This document shows, one piece after another, positions 21,746 to 32,880 of a DNA stretch of 64,000 nucleotides (positions are counted from its first letter, which is position 1; each line of letters begins with the position of its first letter). The DNA lies in assembly GCA_024516035.1 (NCBI GenBank), contig CM044963.1, positions 25,191,935 to 25,255,934 of the forward strand, in the 5' to 3' direction. Under the pieces are notes generated by a model. The model was not told the DNA's origin. It worked only from the letters and a program-made list of their open reading frames with translations, and searched no databases. The position numbers were made by a program, and so were the translations under genes. The stretch comes from Bactericera cockerelli (lineage: Eukaryota > Arthropoda > Insecta > Hemiptera > Triozidae).

Positions 21746-24700
21746 CTGTGGAAGAGATAATACAGGGAATTTCTGTAATAATTTTTTTTTTTCTATGGTT
21801 TAACCCATTGCCTACCAAGCCGTTTTTATGAAACTTGCCCTGGGGACCAAGGGTATTTTCCTCAAAATCACCTGTCTAGCATATGTGCGACACGCGGTCC
21901 CCCAGATAAAAAAACCCATATTTCCTTGTCACTAGGGACCGTGTATAGCATATATGCTAGACAAATTGTCTTGCATATATGCTATAGGGGAAGGTTTGCT
22001 AAAACCGGGTAGTCTGCTAATACCGGGTACCACTGTTTCCGACGATACTGCTAATGCCATCTGTGAACTGATTACAAAAACTAAAATTTCTTCCTAGCAG
22101 AGCGTAACTTTTGTAAAAAAACCAATTTCATTTCGAGTCATTTCGCTCTGATTTGAGGTTCTAGTTTTGCTCGTGTTATTTCCTTATTTTCGAGCCCACA
22201 GTTATCGAGTGACTTTTAACGGCTATTTGTGCTGAAAATTCATGGTAAGTCTGTAAAGCTGTTACTTAAAAAGTGTTATTTCATATCATAATTAAATCTT
22301 TTTAATATTGTTTTGCATGTCTTGGTTATTCAATATTTTTTACAGAAAGTCATGAGTCTGTTCATACCGGGTACTTTGGGGTTGATAAAACCGGGTACAG
22401 ATTTTCAGGTACCCGATTTGAGCAGCCTATTTTTTCCTTAGTGTTGTGTGTATTTTTATGTGCTTACATTTTTTCAAGTTGTCTTTGATATGTCTCTGGA
22501 TATTTTTTCAGGGAAGGTATTGAAGGTAAGTAGTTGAGCAAGTAGGGACCTGCTACATATTATTTTTTAATGACATTCAATTATTTTTTATTTTTTATAT
22601 ATTTTTTAGGTGTCACAATGTCAAACCCTCCAAGGTATGCTTTTTATTACCCACCTATTGTTTTTTTTTAAAGCGATTTTCCTAATATTTTGGTACAATT
22701 CCTATTCTAGTTATTTTTTACAATGTCAAGAAAGGTAGTTGTAAGTTTTACCTTTATGAATACCTACAAGTGTGTTTCCTATTTTATTTTTCTAAAATTT
22801 AGGTTCAAAATTTGTTCCTTCTTGTTGTTTGCCATTCTTGTTGTTATTTTTTACATTGAAATTACTTATGCTCATAAATAAAAATAAAAAAATGTTAAAG
22901 TTCGTTTCAATAAACATCATTGAACTTTTTATCAATGTCTTCCATAGGAAATATAGGGGTGCCCGGTTCTGTCATACCCAGAACCCGGTTCTGAAAGACC
23001 GGGTTGACAGAACCGGGTACTTTGACTTTTTTTGAAAAAAATAAATTTGACAAAAAATGGCAATACATAGTGACGTATCGTTTTCAAATTTAGATAGCCA
23101 ACAAAGTTGTGAATGTTTTTCAGTTTAATTTGCTGAGATGATGATAATGGCTTTTCCGCTAGATGGCCTAGAAAACTAAGTACCCGGTTTTGGCAGACCT
23201 TCCCCTACATGGTACCCAAGAAGGTTCAAACGTGTCTAGCATATATGCAACCCCAGTACCCCAGGCAATACCAGTGTCTTGCAAATGTGATACCCATGGT
23301 AGGCAATGGGTAAATGTCCCTTTCAACAGCATGGTCATATCATGAGGGGAGTGTTACCCTCCAGAAATTCGCAGGAAATCCACAAAACTGCTACCCACAT
23401 TAACCTCATCCAGCCTGGATTGAGCCAGAATGCATAATGAAGTAGAAAAAAATAAAAGTATTGCCAGTTTACTCATCAGAAGAAACTGGACATTGCCAGT
23501 TTACTCATCAGAAGAAAAAAATAAAAGTATTTAGAAAAGTGATGCTGTGCTATCTACAAAGATTGAGAAGAGGCTCTAGCTTCAACAAGAAAAATTAAAT
23601 TAAATTTTGAGGCATTTCCAAAGGGGGATATTTTTTTAAGATTATTAAATTTGGTAAGCTTGATTAAATATGACTCATGGAGTAAATTGATCTAGGGTTT
23701 TCCCAAGTGTGACTTACTCATAATCAAAGTGATATGAAAAGCTTAAACTAGAAATTAAATTATTTTTTTTTTAAACATATTGATCAATAGGTATGTATTC
23801 TCTTCCGGTAGCTCATTGGTAAAGGCGGCCTTTGTGAATCCAGAGATTCCAGAGGTTGTGGGTTTGAAACCCAGCCGGGACATGACAAGTTATCTTCCCA
23901 TTTGGGATTTTTACCACATAATAATATGTCTTGGGCTTACTGCTGGAATAATGGGACTTTAATAGTCTAATCGGACACTATAAATAAGGCAATATTATTA
24001 TTATTATTATGTATGATTCATCTGTGGTAAAGCACAAGGTCTCTTCAGAATTTTTGCTAAGAGCCTCTTAACAAAGCAGAAAAATTCCTGTCACCATGTG
24101 TGCAATGCTTTGTGCACTAACTCACTTGGCCACAGTGACCACTACATATATCGGTTATCAGTAATATCTTGTATATTTCACTGCTTCTAATATCTGGAAT
24201 TTAGAATACAATTTTTTGAAAAACCTTCAAAAACTTCCAAAATTAATTGGAGACTTGGAGAGTAATGATTTTCTTGTCTAATCCAATGTACATATTATTT
24301 TATTTCACTTTGAGAATTCTTTTAAAAAAAAATGTATTCTTTTTTTGGAGGCAGGTGAATTAAATATAATAAAAATTAATGAAAAAATTAAGATGATTTT
24401 ACTGTTAATTTGTAATGAATATATTAATCAATTATTCAGTGTGGAGAAATTTTGTTAATTGATGATGTGAAAATCATCACTATTTGGTTGATATTTGAAG
24501 TGAGTTAATTTGGCAATGCCATACACTGAAACTTGTCTGTGTTCAAATTATAGATATGTATTTATAGTTTCTTACCATCTGAAGAGTTGAATTCAAATGC
24601 ATTATTGACAATGGGGAATGGATTGGATGAGTCTAGAGTCGTATAAGTTGCACTACTGGAGTTGGATGAGCACCGTGTCATGTCAAATGTATCATCATTC

Positions 24701-25122
24701 ATTTCCGTCTTTAGTTGCAAGCTCACATTGGAATTTTTCATTTCATTCAGGGCATCAACAAAGCTTTTTGTATACTGCTCTTGTTCCTCATTGATATTTG
24801 TTGAGAAGAGGACTTGCGTGGGTGTTGGGGTTTGCATCAGATATTTTTCCAGATCAGGTGTTGGCAGGTTTAACTTCATGAGATCTGGGGTTGACAACAT
24901 AGGAATATTATTAAGATTCAGAGATGAGGCACTTGGCAGGACTATTTTTGGTCTCTTGGCGGCTTTGCTTCCGTTGTTTTGATTGCTTATTGAGTCCATG
25001 GTGCTGTTGATTTCAAGTTTGAGATTCCTCTTCAATGGATTGTTGATGTGTTGATGACTAGATGTAGGCACTGTCTGTTGATTGTCATTTGTGGAATTTG
25101 AATTGAAATAATTCGCATCCAT
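21436..25122 (-). CDS. Jra: Jun-family AP-1 transcription factor (Jra/c-Jun orthologue), 2 coding exons, one frame break
   Basis: The nuclear bZIP subunit that dimerises with Fos to bind AP-1 sites and, by family knowledge, is activated by JNK. Exon 1 (25122-24576) holds the N-terminal Jun transactivation region, including [20 protein letters not shown], the conserved segment with Thr-Pro phosphosites, and FVDALNEM. Exon 2 (21745-21436) holds [12 protein letters not shown], the basic region [19 protein letters not shown] and the leucine zipper, ending [12 protein letters not shown]. The splice is GATG|GTAAGA to TTCCACAG|GCTGC, phase 1. The first ATG after an in-frame stop is at 25122. Together the exons give 857 nt; with one missing base restored the product is 285 residues, about the size of fly Jra. 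The 2.8-kb intron carries nested transposons, a family A fragment and a SINE B. Confidence 0.93.
21573..21574 (-). other. Frame break in Jun zipper: GG where GGG is expected
   Basis: On the minus strand gaggagcggtgcggg must be gaggagcgg-g-tgcggg for the leucine zipper to continue. A single missing G in a short homopolymer fits a consensus error. Exon 2 is otherwise intact. Confidence 0.8.
21804..23314. mobile_element. TTAA-type element, split by a second transposon
   Basis: The left end TTAACCCATTGCCTACCA (21804) is matched by GGTAGGCAATGGGTAAA (to ~23314). The right TTAA has mutated to TAAA. Inside, the motif gtctagcatatatgc and its inverse recur on both sides of the insertion at 21987-23205, so the outer element was about 290 bp before it was interrupted. 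It is a piggyBac-type MITE by its ends. Confidence 0.7.
21987..23205. mobile_element. 1.2-kb non-autonomous element with repeated ACCGGGTAC motif
   Basis: Termini GGGGAAGGTTTGCTAAAACC and GGTTTTGGCAGACCTTCCCC are inverted repeats flanked by TA on both sides (21985-21986, 23206-23207), suggesting a TA-targeting (Tc1/mariner/pogo-like) element. The motif ACCGGGTAC, or its inverse GTACCCGGT, and close variants occur about ten times, mostly near 22005-22030, 22370-22420, 22960-23025 and 23180-23190. No transposase ORF is visible. It sits inside the older TTAA element. Confidence 0.8.
23325..23435 (+). repeat. Family A copy, 3'-truncated
   Basis: catggtcatatcatgagggg, gttaccctcc, ttcgcaggaaatccac, ctacccacattaacctcatc, cagcctgg. 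It stops after gccagaatgc. Just downstream a 27-bp segment, attgccagtttactcatcag plus aagaaac/aagaaaa, is tandemly duplicated (23460-23520). Confidence 0.7.
23805..24010 (+). repeat. SINE family B
   Basis: tRNA-like head with box A-like ggtagctcattggtaaagg and box B-like gggtttgaaaccc, then catgacaagttatcttccca, ttgggctta...ctgctgg, aataatgggactttaatagt, gacactataaataaggc and an (ATT)n tail. It lies in the Jun intron, antisense to the gene. Confidence 0.85.
24576..25122 (-). CDS. Jra: Jun coding exon 1: transactivation domain
   Basis: 182 codons plus one base from ATG 25122 ([13 protein letters not shown]) to SSDG|. An earlier in-frame TTG at 25143 is not used as start here because it is not ATG. 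Asn/Ser/Thr-rich, with a basic patch [12 protein letters not shown] (~residues 52-63) and the Jun-specific TPDLEKYL motif (~90-97). Confidence 0.93.
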
Positions 25123-25254
25123 TTTCAATGGAGTTCTAAACAATTTGATTTTGATGCTCTAACTTTAAATATTTTTGAATACCATACAGTTTTGAAGAAC
25201 AGTAAGGAAACAAATTCAATAAGGTTTGACTTGGGGACTTGGGGAGAAGGATTT
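25123..25254 (-). other. Jra: Jun 5' UTR part of exon (inferred)
   Basis: Immediately upstream of the ATG is a stop-containing leader. An acceptor cctcttttgttttag ends at 25255, so the coding exon probably starts at 25254. Confidence 0.5.
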
Positions 25255-25911
25255 CTAAAACAAAAGAGGCAATAAAAAAGTTAGTAATACATATATTATA
25301 ATAAGACAAAATATACAATAGGTACATGGAAATTGTTACAATCAAAGAAATTTAATAAATATAATAAGAGAAATCAAGAAACGATATGTAATTTGCTTTT
25401 TGGACAACTATGCTACAATTAGAGGGTTCACACTGGTTTAGAATTGTGAGATACTAAAATTATTGTTATTCTCTCATTTATTATTTTGAATATCTTGGGG
25501 GTTACTGCTTCACTGATAGGACTCAGACTCATTAGTTCTGATCTTGTAGAATAAAGGAGGTGACATCTTTTTTATTATAATATTATGTTTTTAGAGTTCA
25601 TAATATATAACATCCTGGTTGATGACCATTTTAATACCTTAGGAACTCTTATTTCATCAGGTTCATTATTTCATAATTATTTATATGTGAGCAACAGTTT
25701 AATAATATATTGTTTGTTGTGGGCAAAGGTGAAGGTTGTAGAAAGATATGGGACATTGCACCAAGAAGCCTTAGGAACAATAACTCAAGATATACCTCAA
25801 TGCCAAGACCCACTAGCCCACATATTTTTATCATCTTGTAAACAAACTCATAGCCTTGATGGTTATTTTCCTATTCTTCACAAAAATTAGCAGAAAAATG
25901 TAAAATCTTAC

Positions 25912-26090
25912 CTCCTATTCTTCTACTCCAGAAAATTTATGTGGTTAAAAAACACAATGAAAAAAATATTTTAATTAAAATCTCAGTAGTTAATTACTGA
26001 TAATGAACGATAAGTAAACACAGTACAAAGGAGATTTCTGTGGAAACACTTGGAAAAAATAGAGAACGAAAGATAAGAACACACTGAGAC
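25912..26090 (-). other. Jra: Possible Jun 5' UTR exon 1 (inferred)
   Basis: A consensus donor GAG|GTAAGAT lies at 25912/25911 on the minus strand. Upstream, three TCAGT initiator-like motifs (minus-strand 26087-26083, 26097-26093, 26104-26100) could mark the transcription start. If so the first intron is 25911-25255. No transcript evidence. Confidence 0.35.
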
Positions 26091-26123
26091 TGACTGAGGA
26101 CTGAGGATAATGAGGATTGTGAA

Positions 26124-26130
26124 TGAGTCA
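26124..26130 (-). promoter_or_regulatory. AP-1 (TRE) consensus in the putative Jun promoter
   Basis: TGAGTCA/TGACTCA, the exact Jun-Fos binding sequence, lies 20-47 bp upstream of the clustered TCAGT initiator-like motifs. In vertebrates c-jun is autoregulated through AP-1-like promoter sites, so feedback is plausible but inferred from position. Confidence 0.4.
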
Positions 26131-26439
26131 TTCAGTTTGTTGTCCAGTTGGGGTAACCCCACACTGTTTACTACTGAGGGGAGGTAGGCGGCGGCTCTTG
26201 ATTTTCAGAAATTATCAAACTCTCCTGTTACCATGGAAACCGTAAACAAGCATCAAGCATGGCAGATTCAGAGCATGTTAACAAAAGAGATAAAGCACAA
26301 AATGCTGAATTGACGTTTTATAATGATATACCTAGGTAAATCATTATAAAACTTAGGTTCTTTATAAAACTAAGAACTTCAGAAGTTCTTCGGTAAAACT
26401 TAACTTTTTTTCTTAATAGCTCTTGAACATCTAGGACAT

Positions 26440-26648
26440 TCGGACGGGAGTTTTACCTTCTATTCTCTGAAAACTCTAAATCCAGCTACCAAAATTGACC
26501 TCACCCAGCCTCGGTTGGCCCGGAAATCGCCAGCATCACGAGGGTTCCAATTTGTAGGGTCGAGTGATGGAACGAGTTGTGTATTCAACAAGCCATCATT
26601 AATCCTATGGACGCGCAGATCGAATGCCTTGGCTTCTCTAATGTCCAC

Positions 26649-26650
<2 letters not shown>
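26440..26650 (+). repeat. Family A copy
   Basis: ggacgggagttttaccttc, attgacctcacccagcctcg, ttggcccggaaatcgccagc, atcacgagggttccaatttg in family order, then a diverged tail up to the poly-T at 26652. Confidence 0.65.
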
Positions 26651-26651
<1 letters not shown>

Positions 26652-26687
<36 letters not shown>

Positions 26688-26880
26688 TGAGTGTTTCACA
26701 GCCTTTTTATTTCGTAGCCATGAAACAGGAGCTACTGTAGACGCTTGTGGTCTGTGTTGTAGCCTGCCCGTCCCGTAGTATGCCTCCCCTCTGATGGACG
26801 AGAAGTGACACAATACTTCCCATTTAGGTGCTGGGTCAACACGAGCGCACCGGAAGGTATCCCTTACATGGTATGGTTTA
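26652..26880 (-). repeat. SINE family C, minus strand, with poly-A tail
   Basis: Poly-T (26652-26682) is the inverted poly-A. Then follow gtgtttcacagcctttttat, ttcgtagccatgaaacagg, agcctgcccgtcccgtagta, acttcccatttaggtgctgg and gagcgcaccggaaggtatcc. It is the reverse complement of the full copy at 31955-32268 without the tRNA-like head. Confidence 0.85.
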
Positions 26881-26947
26881 ACGTTTTGATTTGAGTTATA
26901 CAGGACGGTGGTGACTCCATTAGCTAGGAATTGTACCAGGTACTACA

Positions 26948-27241
26948 TTAACTAGTTGAGCGCCGCAGGACCCCATGGGGGCTTTTTCTATACTATCAAC
27001 TGGTACCTAAACCCACATGGGGGCTTTAAAATATACTTCAGTTTATGAACACTAAGCCCCTATGGGGGTGTTGTATCAATGTATGAAGGAATTATTGCCG
27101 TGGAACAGAGCTATAACGTGATGGTCTTGGTTCTGAGCAATCTTATTTTTTAGCTGAGATAGGTGATTTTGAAAATTGACCAATTTTTGCTTGGAACAGA
27201 CAAAAGTTTACCTCAAAATCATGCGGCGCTCAACGTGTTAA
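26948..27241. mobile_element. piggyBac-type MITE with repeated ATGGGGGCTT
   Basis: TTAA at 26948-26951 and 27238-27241 flanks inverted ends CTAGTTGAGCGCCGC and GCGGCGCTCAACGTG. The motif ccYatgggggctt (last copy cctatgggggtgt) occurs three times within the first 120 bp. 286 bp without coding capacity. Confidence 0.8.
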
Positions 27242-27430
27242 CCCCATCCAGGCTGAGTTGGACCGGAAATGCAGCCTTGGGACGGAACAAAAAATTGTTA
27301 GAAAATTCTGCCCAACCCGAGATCGAACTCGGAATCTTTGGACCGCGGGCAGTTGTTACAACCGTTATACCAAGAAAGCTGTCTTTTCCAGTACCACCGA
27401 GTTTGTTCTGGAAATATCCTTCCTGACAAA
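27242..27430 (-). repeat. tRNA-like SINE, minus strand, degenerate
   Basis: Shows gagatcgaactcgg, an inverted box B (GAGTTCGATCTC), followed by gcgggcagttgttac, plus an inverted family A block (ccatccaggctgagttggac). Probably a composite family A element with its tRNA-derived head. Confidence 0.45.
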
Positions 27431-28954
27431 GTCTGAACTTTGTCTTATACATTCGTTCACGTAGGGCGATTCAATTTATATTCGGACTGGTTATATTCAG
27501 TAATGCCAAATCTCCGTTTCAACCGTCACACAATTTACTCTTACTGGTTTGTTAATTATTATTATTAATATAATAAGTAATGATAATAATTTGAAGGAGT
27601 ATATTTTTTTTCTAATAAAGGGAAAAATCCAACTTTCGATTGAAAAAATATATAAAATTAATAAGTCTAGAAAATAAAAAATAAAAAGACATAAGCGAAA
27701 AGTCGTGTGATTTCTCTTGATGCGATTTTTTTTAACACACCAAATCTTGAGCCACCTTCAATTTCACCTCTTTTATATTTAGCAGAATACGTCACCGTGG
27801 TGACATCTGATTGGCTGATACGAAATACGTTATCTCTCTCTTCCCCCTCCATTAACTTTATATCTATCTCACTCTCTTCTCCGTATTCTCTCGTGCTATA
27901 CCCATTATTTGAACGTATCAGCAGTTCTCAAAGTTTTATTGAGGACCATTTTATAGGACATTATTCAGTTTTATAAGACATTATTAAGATCGATCCACAC
28001 AGAAAAAGCAAACTTGGCAAGATCTAGAATAGTGCCTCATCTTATCACTTGTTTATATTAAGGAATCTTCTTCTTTTTAACATCCAAAGAGCTATAGTAA
28101 TCTCTTAAACATAGGTAAGTGTCATAAGTTCATAACGTGTATTTGAAAGTAAAAAAATACTGTTTTTTTCTACATTCTAGATTCTACAAAAATTCTGTAT
28201 CGGCAAGTCGAAGACCTCATTTTTTTAGATTTTCTTAAATATCAGAGATTAATCATAATTAATTTAAAAATAATTATAAATTGGCCTATGTAAAACGATA
28301 ATTTGCATATTTATGTACAATAAAATTGTACATATAAAATTTCATCAAAATCGGGTGTACCGTTCACCCAGAACCGCTGGTGCGAAGTTGATGAAAAATG
28401 GGACCATCTACAGAACGTCTCCATTTCAGCCGTTCCCAAATAACACAACACTATAGTATGTTTGTACAGCATTGCGAACATTACCTGGTACCTATGTGTG
28501 AAAACAAAGATTTTTTCATGGCCCGTTGATAAAATAACCAATCAATCTTCAATGATCTCAAAAAAATATTTTTAGCTTAAAACTTGAGCCTTTTCCCGTT
28601 ATTTGTTGGTGAACAAGCGAAGTATGAACATTGAACATTCTTCCAAAGCCAACTTGGGAAATACGGAGTATAGGTGCAAGGACCTAGTGGACACATTTTG
28701 GGAAACACTTTGTGACGTCACAACGGACCTAACAGAGGACCAAAGTTCCAGAAGAGATCTAGTAGGTATATGAAGATAGAACACTATATGGGACACGTTA
28801 CTTATTGCGTCATGGATGGTTATAACTGCTTATTTGTCCCATATCAGAACTCCCGTCGTTACAGCAACAAATTTGTATCTTGGAGTTTGTTGGTTCGAAT
28901 CTCAGGTATTGGAAATTTCAGTAAGGCGAGTCTATAGTACATAATAATTACAAT
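27431..28954. other. No recognised feature
   Basis: About 1.5 kb of AT-rich sequence with short unrelated ORFs, no motif I recognise and no repeat shared with the rest of the window. Confidence 0.45.
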
Positions 28955-29275
28955 TTATTGTGACATCACTCTCGCTTGCCATGCGGAAGGTCCATTGTTC
29001 AAATCCCTGAGACGACAAAAAAATTGTAATCTAAATTTTGTTACAGTTGTTTGTATACCTTCCGGTGCGCTCGTGTTGACCCAGCACCTGAATGGGAAGT
29101 ATTGTCATTGTGTCACTTCTCGCCCATCTGGGGGGAGGCGTACTACGGTATGGGCAAGCTACAACGCCTACAACACAGACCCCAAGCGTCTAGGTCTAGA
29201 GTAGCTCCTGTTTCATGGCTAAAAAATAAAAAGGCTGTGAAACAATGATGTTTAAAAATAAAAAAAAATAGATAC
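28955..29275 (+). repeat. SINE family C
   Basis: A degraded tRNA-like head (cttgccatgcggaaggtcc, ttgttcaaatccctgag) is followed by the family C body: taccttccggtgcgctcgtg, ttgacccagcacctgaatgg, cacttctcgcccatctgg, agctcctgtttcatggct, aaaaggctgtgaaac and an A-rich tail. A short internal duplication of ctacaacgcctacaac is present. Confidence 0.8.
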
Positions 29276-30116
29276 GATTTTCATTTCTTACCTTATAGGT
29301 TTCAAAATCAATATTTTTTAAAGGACGTTATAGCAAGGCAACAAGTGTGCTCCTTGTGCTACCATCTGGTGATGTTTCTAAAAAGAAATGCATGTGTCTA
29401 ATATACATATATTGTGGTTACAAAAGGCTTCCATAGGTAGGTACAGATGTTTTTTAAAATCTAAATAAATAATCATTTGTGTAAGTGATTATGTAGGTAT
29501 TTAAATAAACACTATAGAAAAACCTGCTTACAGATGTATAGGTAATTATTTTACACTAACTTTTAACACGTGAGTTGGTTACTTGCCGATGTAATTATTC
29601 AATAGTAACTTTTAAACACGTTACACCACTTGACTGGAGCTGTAAAAAAGTTATTATAATAATCCTCCATCATCATTCATTATTTGGCATAGCTTAGAGA
29701 GGTACCTACGGAGCAATGGAGATGTATGAATGCCCTCGGCCAATTCGAATAAACCAGTAACACGTTAAACACGTTGACCGTGGTGAAGGATTGAGTGGGT
29801 GACCACAAACCGCTTGGGATCAAGGGTCAAGTTAAATTTATTTTTTTCATATTGGCAGATTTCAGGGTTCCTTTAGCTTCGAAACTTAGCTTCTTTTTAG
29901 GTAGATTGTGCGTTTATGAGGTAATTAGTTATATTGGTTGAGTATGATTTTTTTTTTGAGGCTACATATATTTAGATACCTGCAGTTGTACCTATGCCAT
30001 TTATGTATGTAGGTACCTACCTACTCTTTCCTAGCTTTTTTGCAATCCCAAACTTTGCTCTTTCCTTGATCCGAAATATAAAAAAATTGAGAGGTAGTTT
30101 ATGTACACCTATACAT
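29276..30116. other. No recognised feature
   Basis: AT-rich, with several aggtacctac motifs near 30010 and no supported ORF. Confidence 0.4.
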
Positions 30117-31234
30117 CTGTGAAAAGATGGCTAAACATGGTAACCCGCAATTTCCAAATTTTTCAGGACGGTGTTTTTTCGTTTTTTTTTACAAACATAA
30201 TTTTATATTTTTTGTATTAAAACTTTAAAGCTTCATTTTTTGAACATAAGGCAGAATGTTCTCGAGCTTTATAGTGATAGATCTATTTTAAAAAAATATT
30301 GAGTAGGAATCAAAATATTTAACTTTTTCTTCCTGCTAACATGTTTTGCCATCTTACAGATACTGTGAAAAAGACGTTCTCGAAAGTGTAAATTATGATA
30401 AGTCCCTTGCTTTTTCTGCCATCTTTCATATCAAATGAAAGCAGTCATTACAAACTAGACAAACAAGGATAATTACATGTCTTATTTTGCCATCGTGTAC
30501 AATGAGTGAAAGAGTCGTTTTTATGAGGGCAATTTATGTTAAACGTACTAATTAGGTAGTACGTTTACTTTACTTTATTAGTCTGAGTAGTCACGGTTGC
30601 CGAGTGTTATCATGCTCGGCTTTGCACGCAGGTGATCCGGGTTCGAATCCCGGCGGGGTCGGAATTTTTCCGCTCTGTACTTTAGTTGTCGGGGTTGACT
30701 CATACCTCGTGAGGACAAATGAGGAGCTACTTTGATAGGAGAGCATTTATCATCATATGCCGCTTTCAAAGTTTACAAATGTAGCAAGTACAAAAGATGG
30801 TAGAAGTTGATAAATGATTTTCCTATTCTGCCATCTTGTAATTCTTGAGAAAGTAAAATTTTTGTGCGATACCAAATTCTGATAACGTCCTTTATCATAT
30901 TTTGCCCAGTTCATTACACTGCAATAATACGATTTCGTCAGACGGCAAAATATGACACTGGACTTGAACAAGTTTATCCATCTTATGAAAGATAGAATTT
31001 GTTGAAAAGTAAAAGATTTTTTCTTGTTAAGATACTTGAACATGCTTTACCACCTTTTGAATTTTCGAAAATGTCACTTATCACGTTTTTTCAAAATTAT
31101 TATTTAAGAAAGTATACATCTTAGCGAAATTCTGATGCTACCAGTAGATAGAGCTCATGGAGTACATTAGGAATCTGTTAATAACTCAATTTCGAAAAAA
31201 ATGCGGGTTACCATGTTTAGCCATCTTTTCACAG
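30117..31234. mobile_element. 1.1-kb DNA element with repeated GCCATCTT motif
   Basis: Inverted ends of about 33 bp: CTGTGAAAAGATGGCTAAAC... at left and ...GTTTAGCCATCTTTTCACAG at right, flanked by ACAT on each side. Close variants of TTTTGCCATCTTA, the core of the TIR, recur about eight times inside (for example near 30350, 30418, 30490, 30828, 30978). A family D SINE (30577-30745) has inserted. No transposase is visible. Confidence 0.75.
30577..30745 (+). repeat. SINE family D variant
   Basis: tRNA-like head agtcacggttgccgagtgtt, box B gggttcgaatcccggc, then cgctctgtactttagttgtc, ggggttgactcatacctcgt, gaggacaaatgaggagctac. Head and body differ from the 40913 copy enough to be a subfamily. 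Confidence 0.75.
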
Positions 31235-31273
31235 ACATAGTACAGTAAATTTTCAAGTGTAATTTTACAGAGA

Positions 31274-31275
<2 letters not shown>

Positions 31276-31341
<66 letters not shown>

Positions 31342-31382
31342 GGGAGAGAGAGGGAGAGAGAGAGAGAGAGAGAGAGAGACAG
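31276..31382. repeat. (TG)n(AG)n microsatellite
   Basis: gtgtgtgtgtg followed by ~90 bp of AG repeat with five agggag interruptions. Confidence 0.98.
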
Positions 31383-31889
31383 TCAGAGAGAGATTTATAC
31401 ACCTCTCTCATGTAAATTCTAAAAGGTGTGTTAGGATCGATATAATGCATGGAAAAAAAATACAAAATTCTCTCATATCTGGGTGTGTATGAACGATTTC
31501 AAATTTAAAATATTCATAAGTTCATGATTTCATATTATTTTTTTAAAAAAGAAGAAAAAAACACATTGATGATAGCTTTTACGACAAAATCCTTGTGGAG
31601 ATAATTTGACATGGAAGAAATATTCCAGGTAATTTGGTATTTCTTCCACAGATACACAAAAAATGTACTGAAACAATGTACAGAATTATGTAGATTCTGT
31701 GGCTAGATGGTGTGCAGCATTGAATTATCATAAATCTACACAGATTCCTAGATATGTTACACCTTAACCTGCCTGAGGACAGATAGATAATCTCTTAACC
31801 CTTCTGTGAATCAAATAAAATTTATACTTCACGTTTTTTTAAATGAAAGGTCAGTCGAATTGAGGGTCTTACTCTGAATTTGCTGGCAA
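31383..31889. other. No recognised feature
   Basis: AT-rich flank without repeat or ORF support. Confidence 0.4.
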
Positions 31890-31950
31890 CTGAAAAACCA
31901 GATACACACCAAAATTAACCTCACCCAGCCTACGTTGTAATGGTTGCATC
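31890..31950 (+). repeat. Family A fragment
   Basis: gatacacaccaaaattaacc, tcacccagcctacg, then broken by the family C insertion that starts at about 31955. Confidence 0.5.
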
Positions 31951-31954
31951 ATAA

Positions 31955-32268
31955 GAGCGCGCGATTAGCTCAGTGGTTAAGCACTCGCTACTAATGCGGA
32001 AGGTCCCGGGTTCGAAACCCCGTGCCGACAAAAATTTGTTTTCTTAATTCTGTTACAATTGTTTGTAAGGGATACCTTCCGGTGTGCTTATGTTGACCCA
32101 GCACTTGATTGGGAAGTATTGTGTCACTTCTCGCCCATCAGAAGGGAGGCATACTACGGGATGGGCAGGCTACAACACAGACCACAAGCGTCTACAGTAG
32201 CTCCTGTTTCATTGCTACGAAATAAAAACGGCTGTGAAACACTCAATCTTTAAAAAAAAAAAAATGTT
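31955..32268 (+). repeat. SINE family C, full length
   Basis: Best copy in the window. tRNA-like head: box A tagctcagtggttaagc, box B ggttcgaaaccc. Then ttaattctgttacaattgtt, taccttccggtgtgcttatg, cccagcacttgattgggaag, cttctcgcccatcagaaggg, cacagaccacaagcgtctac, agctcctgtttcattgctac, aaataaaaacggctgtgaaa, ending in poly-A. No exact target duplication was found by eye. Confidence 0.92.
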
Positions 32269-32639
32269 TGTCTAGCCTTAAAAAGCAGATAAGTTCGTGT
32301 TGATCAGTACCTGTTAAAGGAACCAGGGTATGTTGTTGATGGTCCTGATCCTACAATCTGGTGAAGTCGACAGTGAAGAAATAAGATTACAAATCAAAGG
32401 TCAAAAGAATTTATGTGAGCTTAAATCCTTTTTATGAACAAACCAGATTCAGACAACATTGTCTTGGCACTGTAAAGGTCAATCAATGTACAAAATAGCC
32501 TTTAGTAGGTATCTAACATCAAATATCTTGGAGCAAAGTACACTATCGGGTCTTTGTATACCTACCTACTTTCTTAGAAATCCACTGTAAAGGATTTTCT
32601 TTTAAAAACCAAGTTAAGTTTTAGTTATATTAAAATAAT
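32269..32639. other. No recognised feature
   Basis: AT-rich, no supported feature. Confidence 0.4.
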
Positions 32640-32880
32640 AATAAATAATAACACTCTTTATGGAAGGTAACCACCAGGCGAGGTTAATGCTCAAAGCATT
32701 TTTTCCAACCCTCAGAGTCTTATTATTATGTGGTCACATTATAATAGATTTTTTGTGTGTTATCACAATTTTACTCAAACCCACCTTGCTAATTTTTGGT
32801 CACCGACCTCCAGATTAAAAGTTTGCCGCCTTATGGATCAAGCTACTGAGGGTGATTTTTTTTTTTTTTTTTTTCAAATG
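32640..32880 (-). repeat. Composite of SINE families F and E, minus strand
   Basis: 32640-32740: tggaaggtaaccaccaggcg, aggttaatgctcaaagcatt, accctcagagtcttattatt, atgtggtcac (F body inverted). 32800-32855: caccgacctccagatt and gccgccttatggatcaagct (E head inverted). The shared body suggests E and F use the same 3' module with different tRNA-like heads. Confidence 0.65.

Noticed and set aside
24562..25143. Jun starting at 25143
   Set aside because: The codon there is TTG. The first in-frame ATG after the upstream stop is at 25122.
26460..26813. 117-codon minus-strand ORF with a Lys run
   Set aside because: Made of a family A copy, the poly-A tail and SINE C sequence.
27707..27976. 89-codon ORF
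   Set aside because: Ser/Leu-rich by composition, no motif, no splice context.
31955..32030. tRNA gene (box A and box B present)
   Set aside because: It is the head of a repeated SINE, fused to a body and poly-A and present in many copies. The other tRNA-like heads (families B, D, E, F) were rejected for the same reason.
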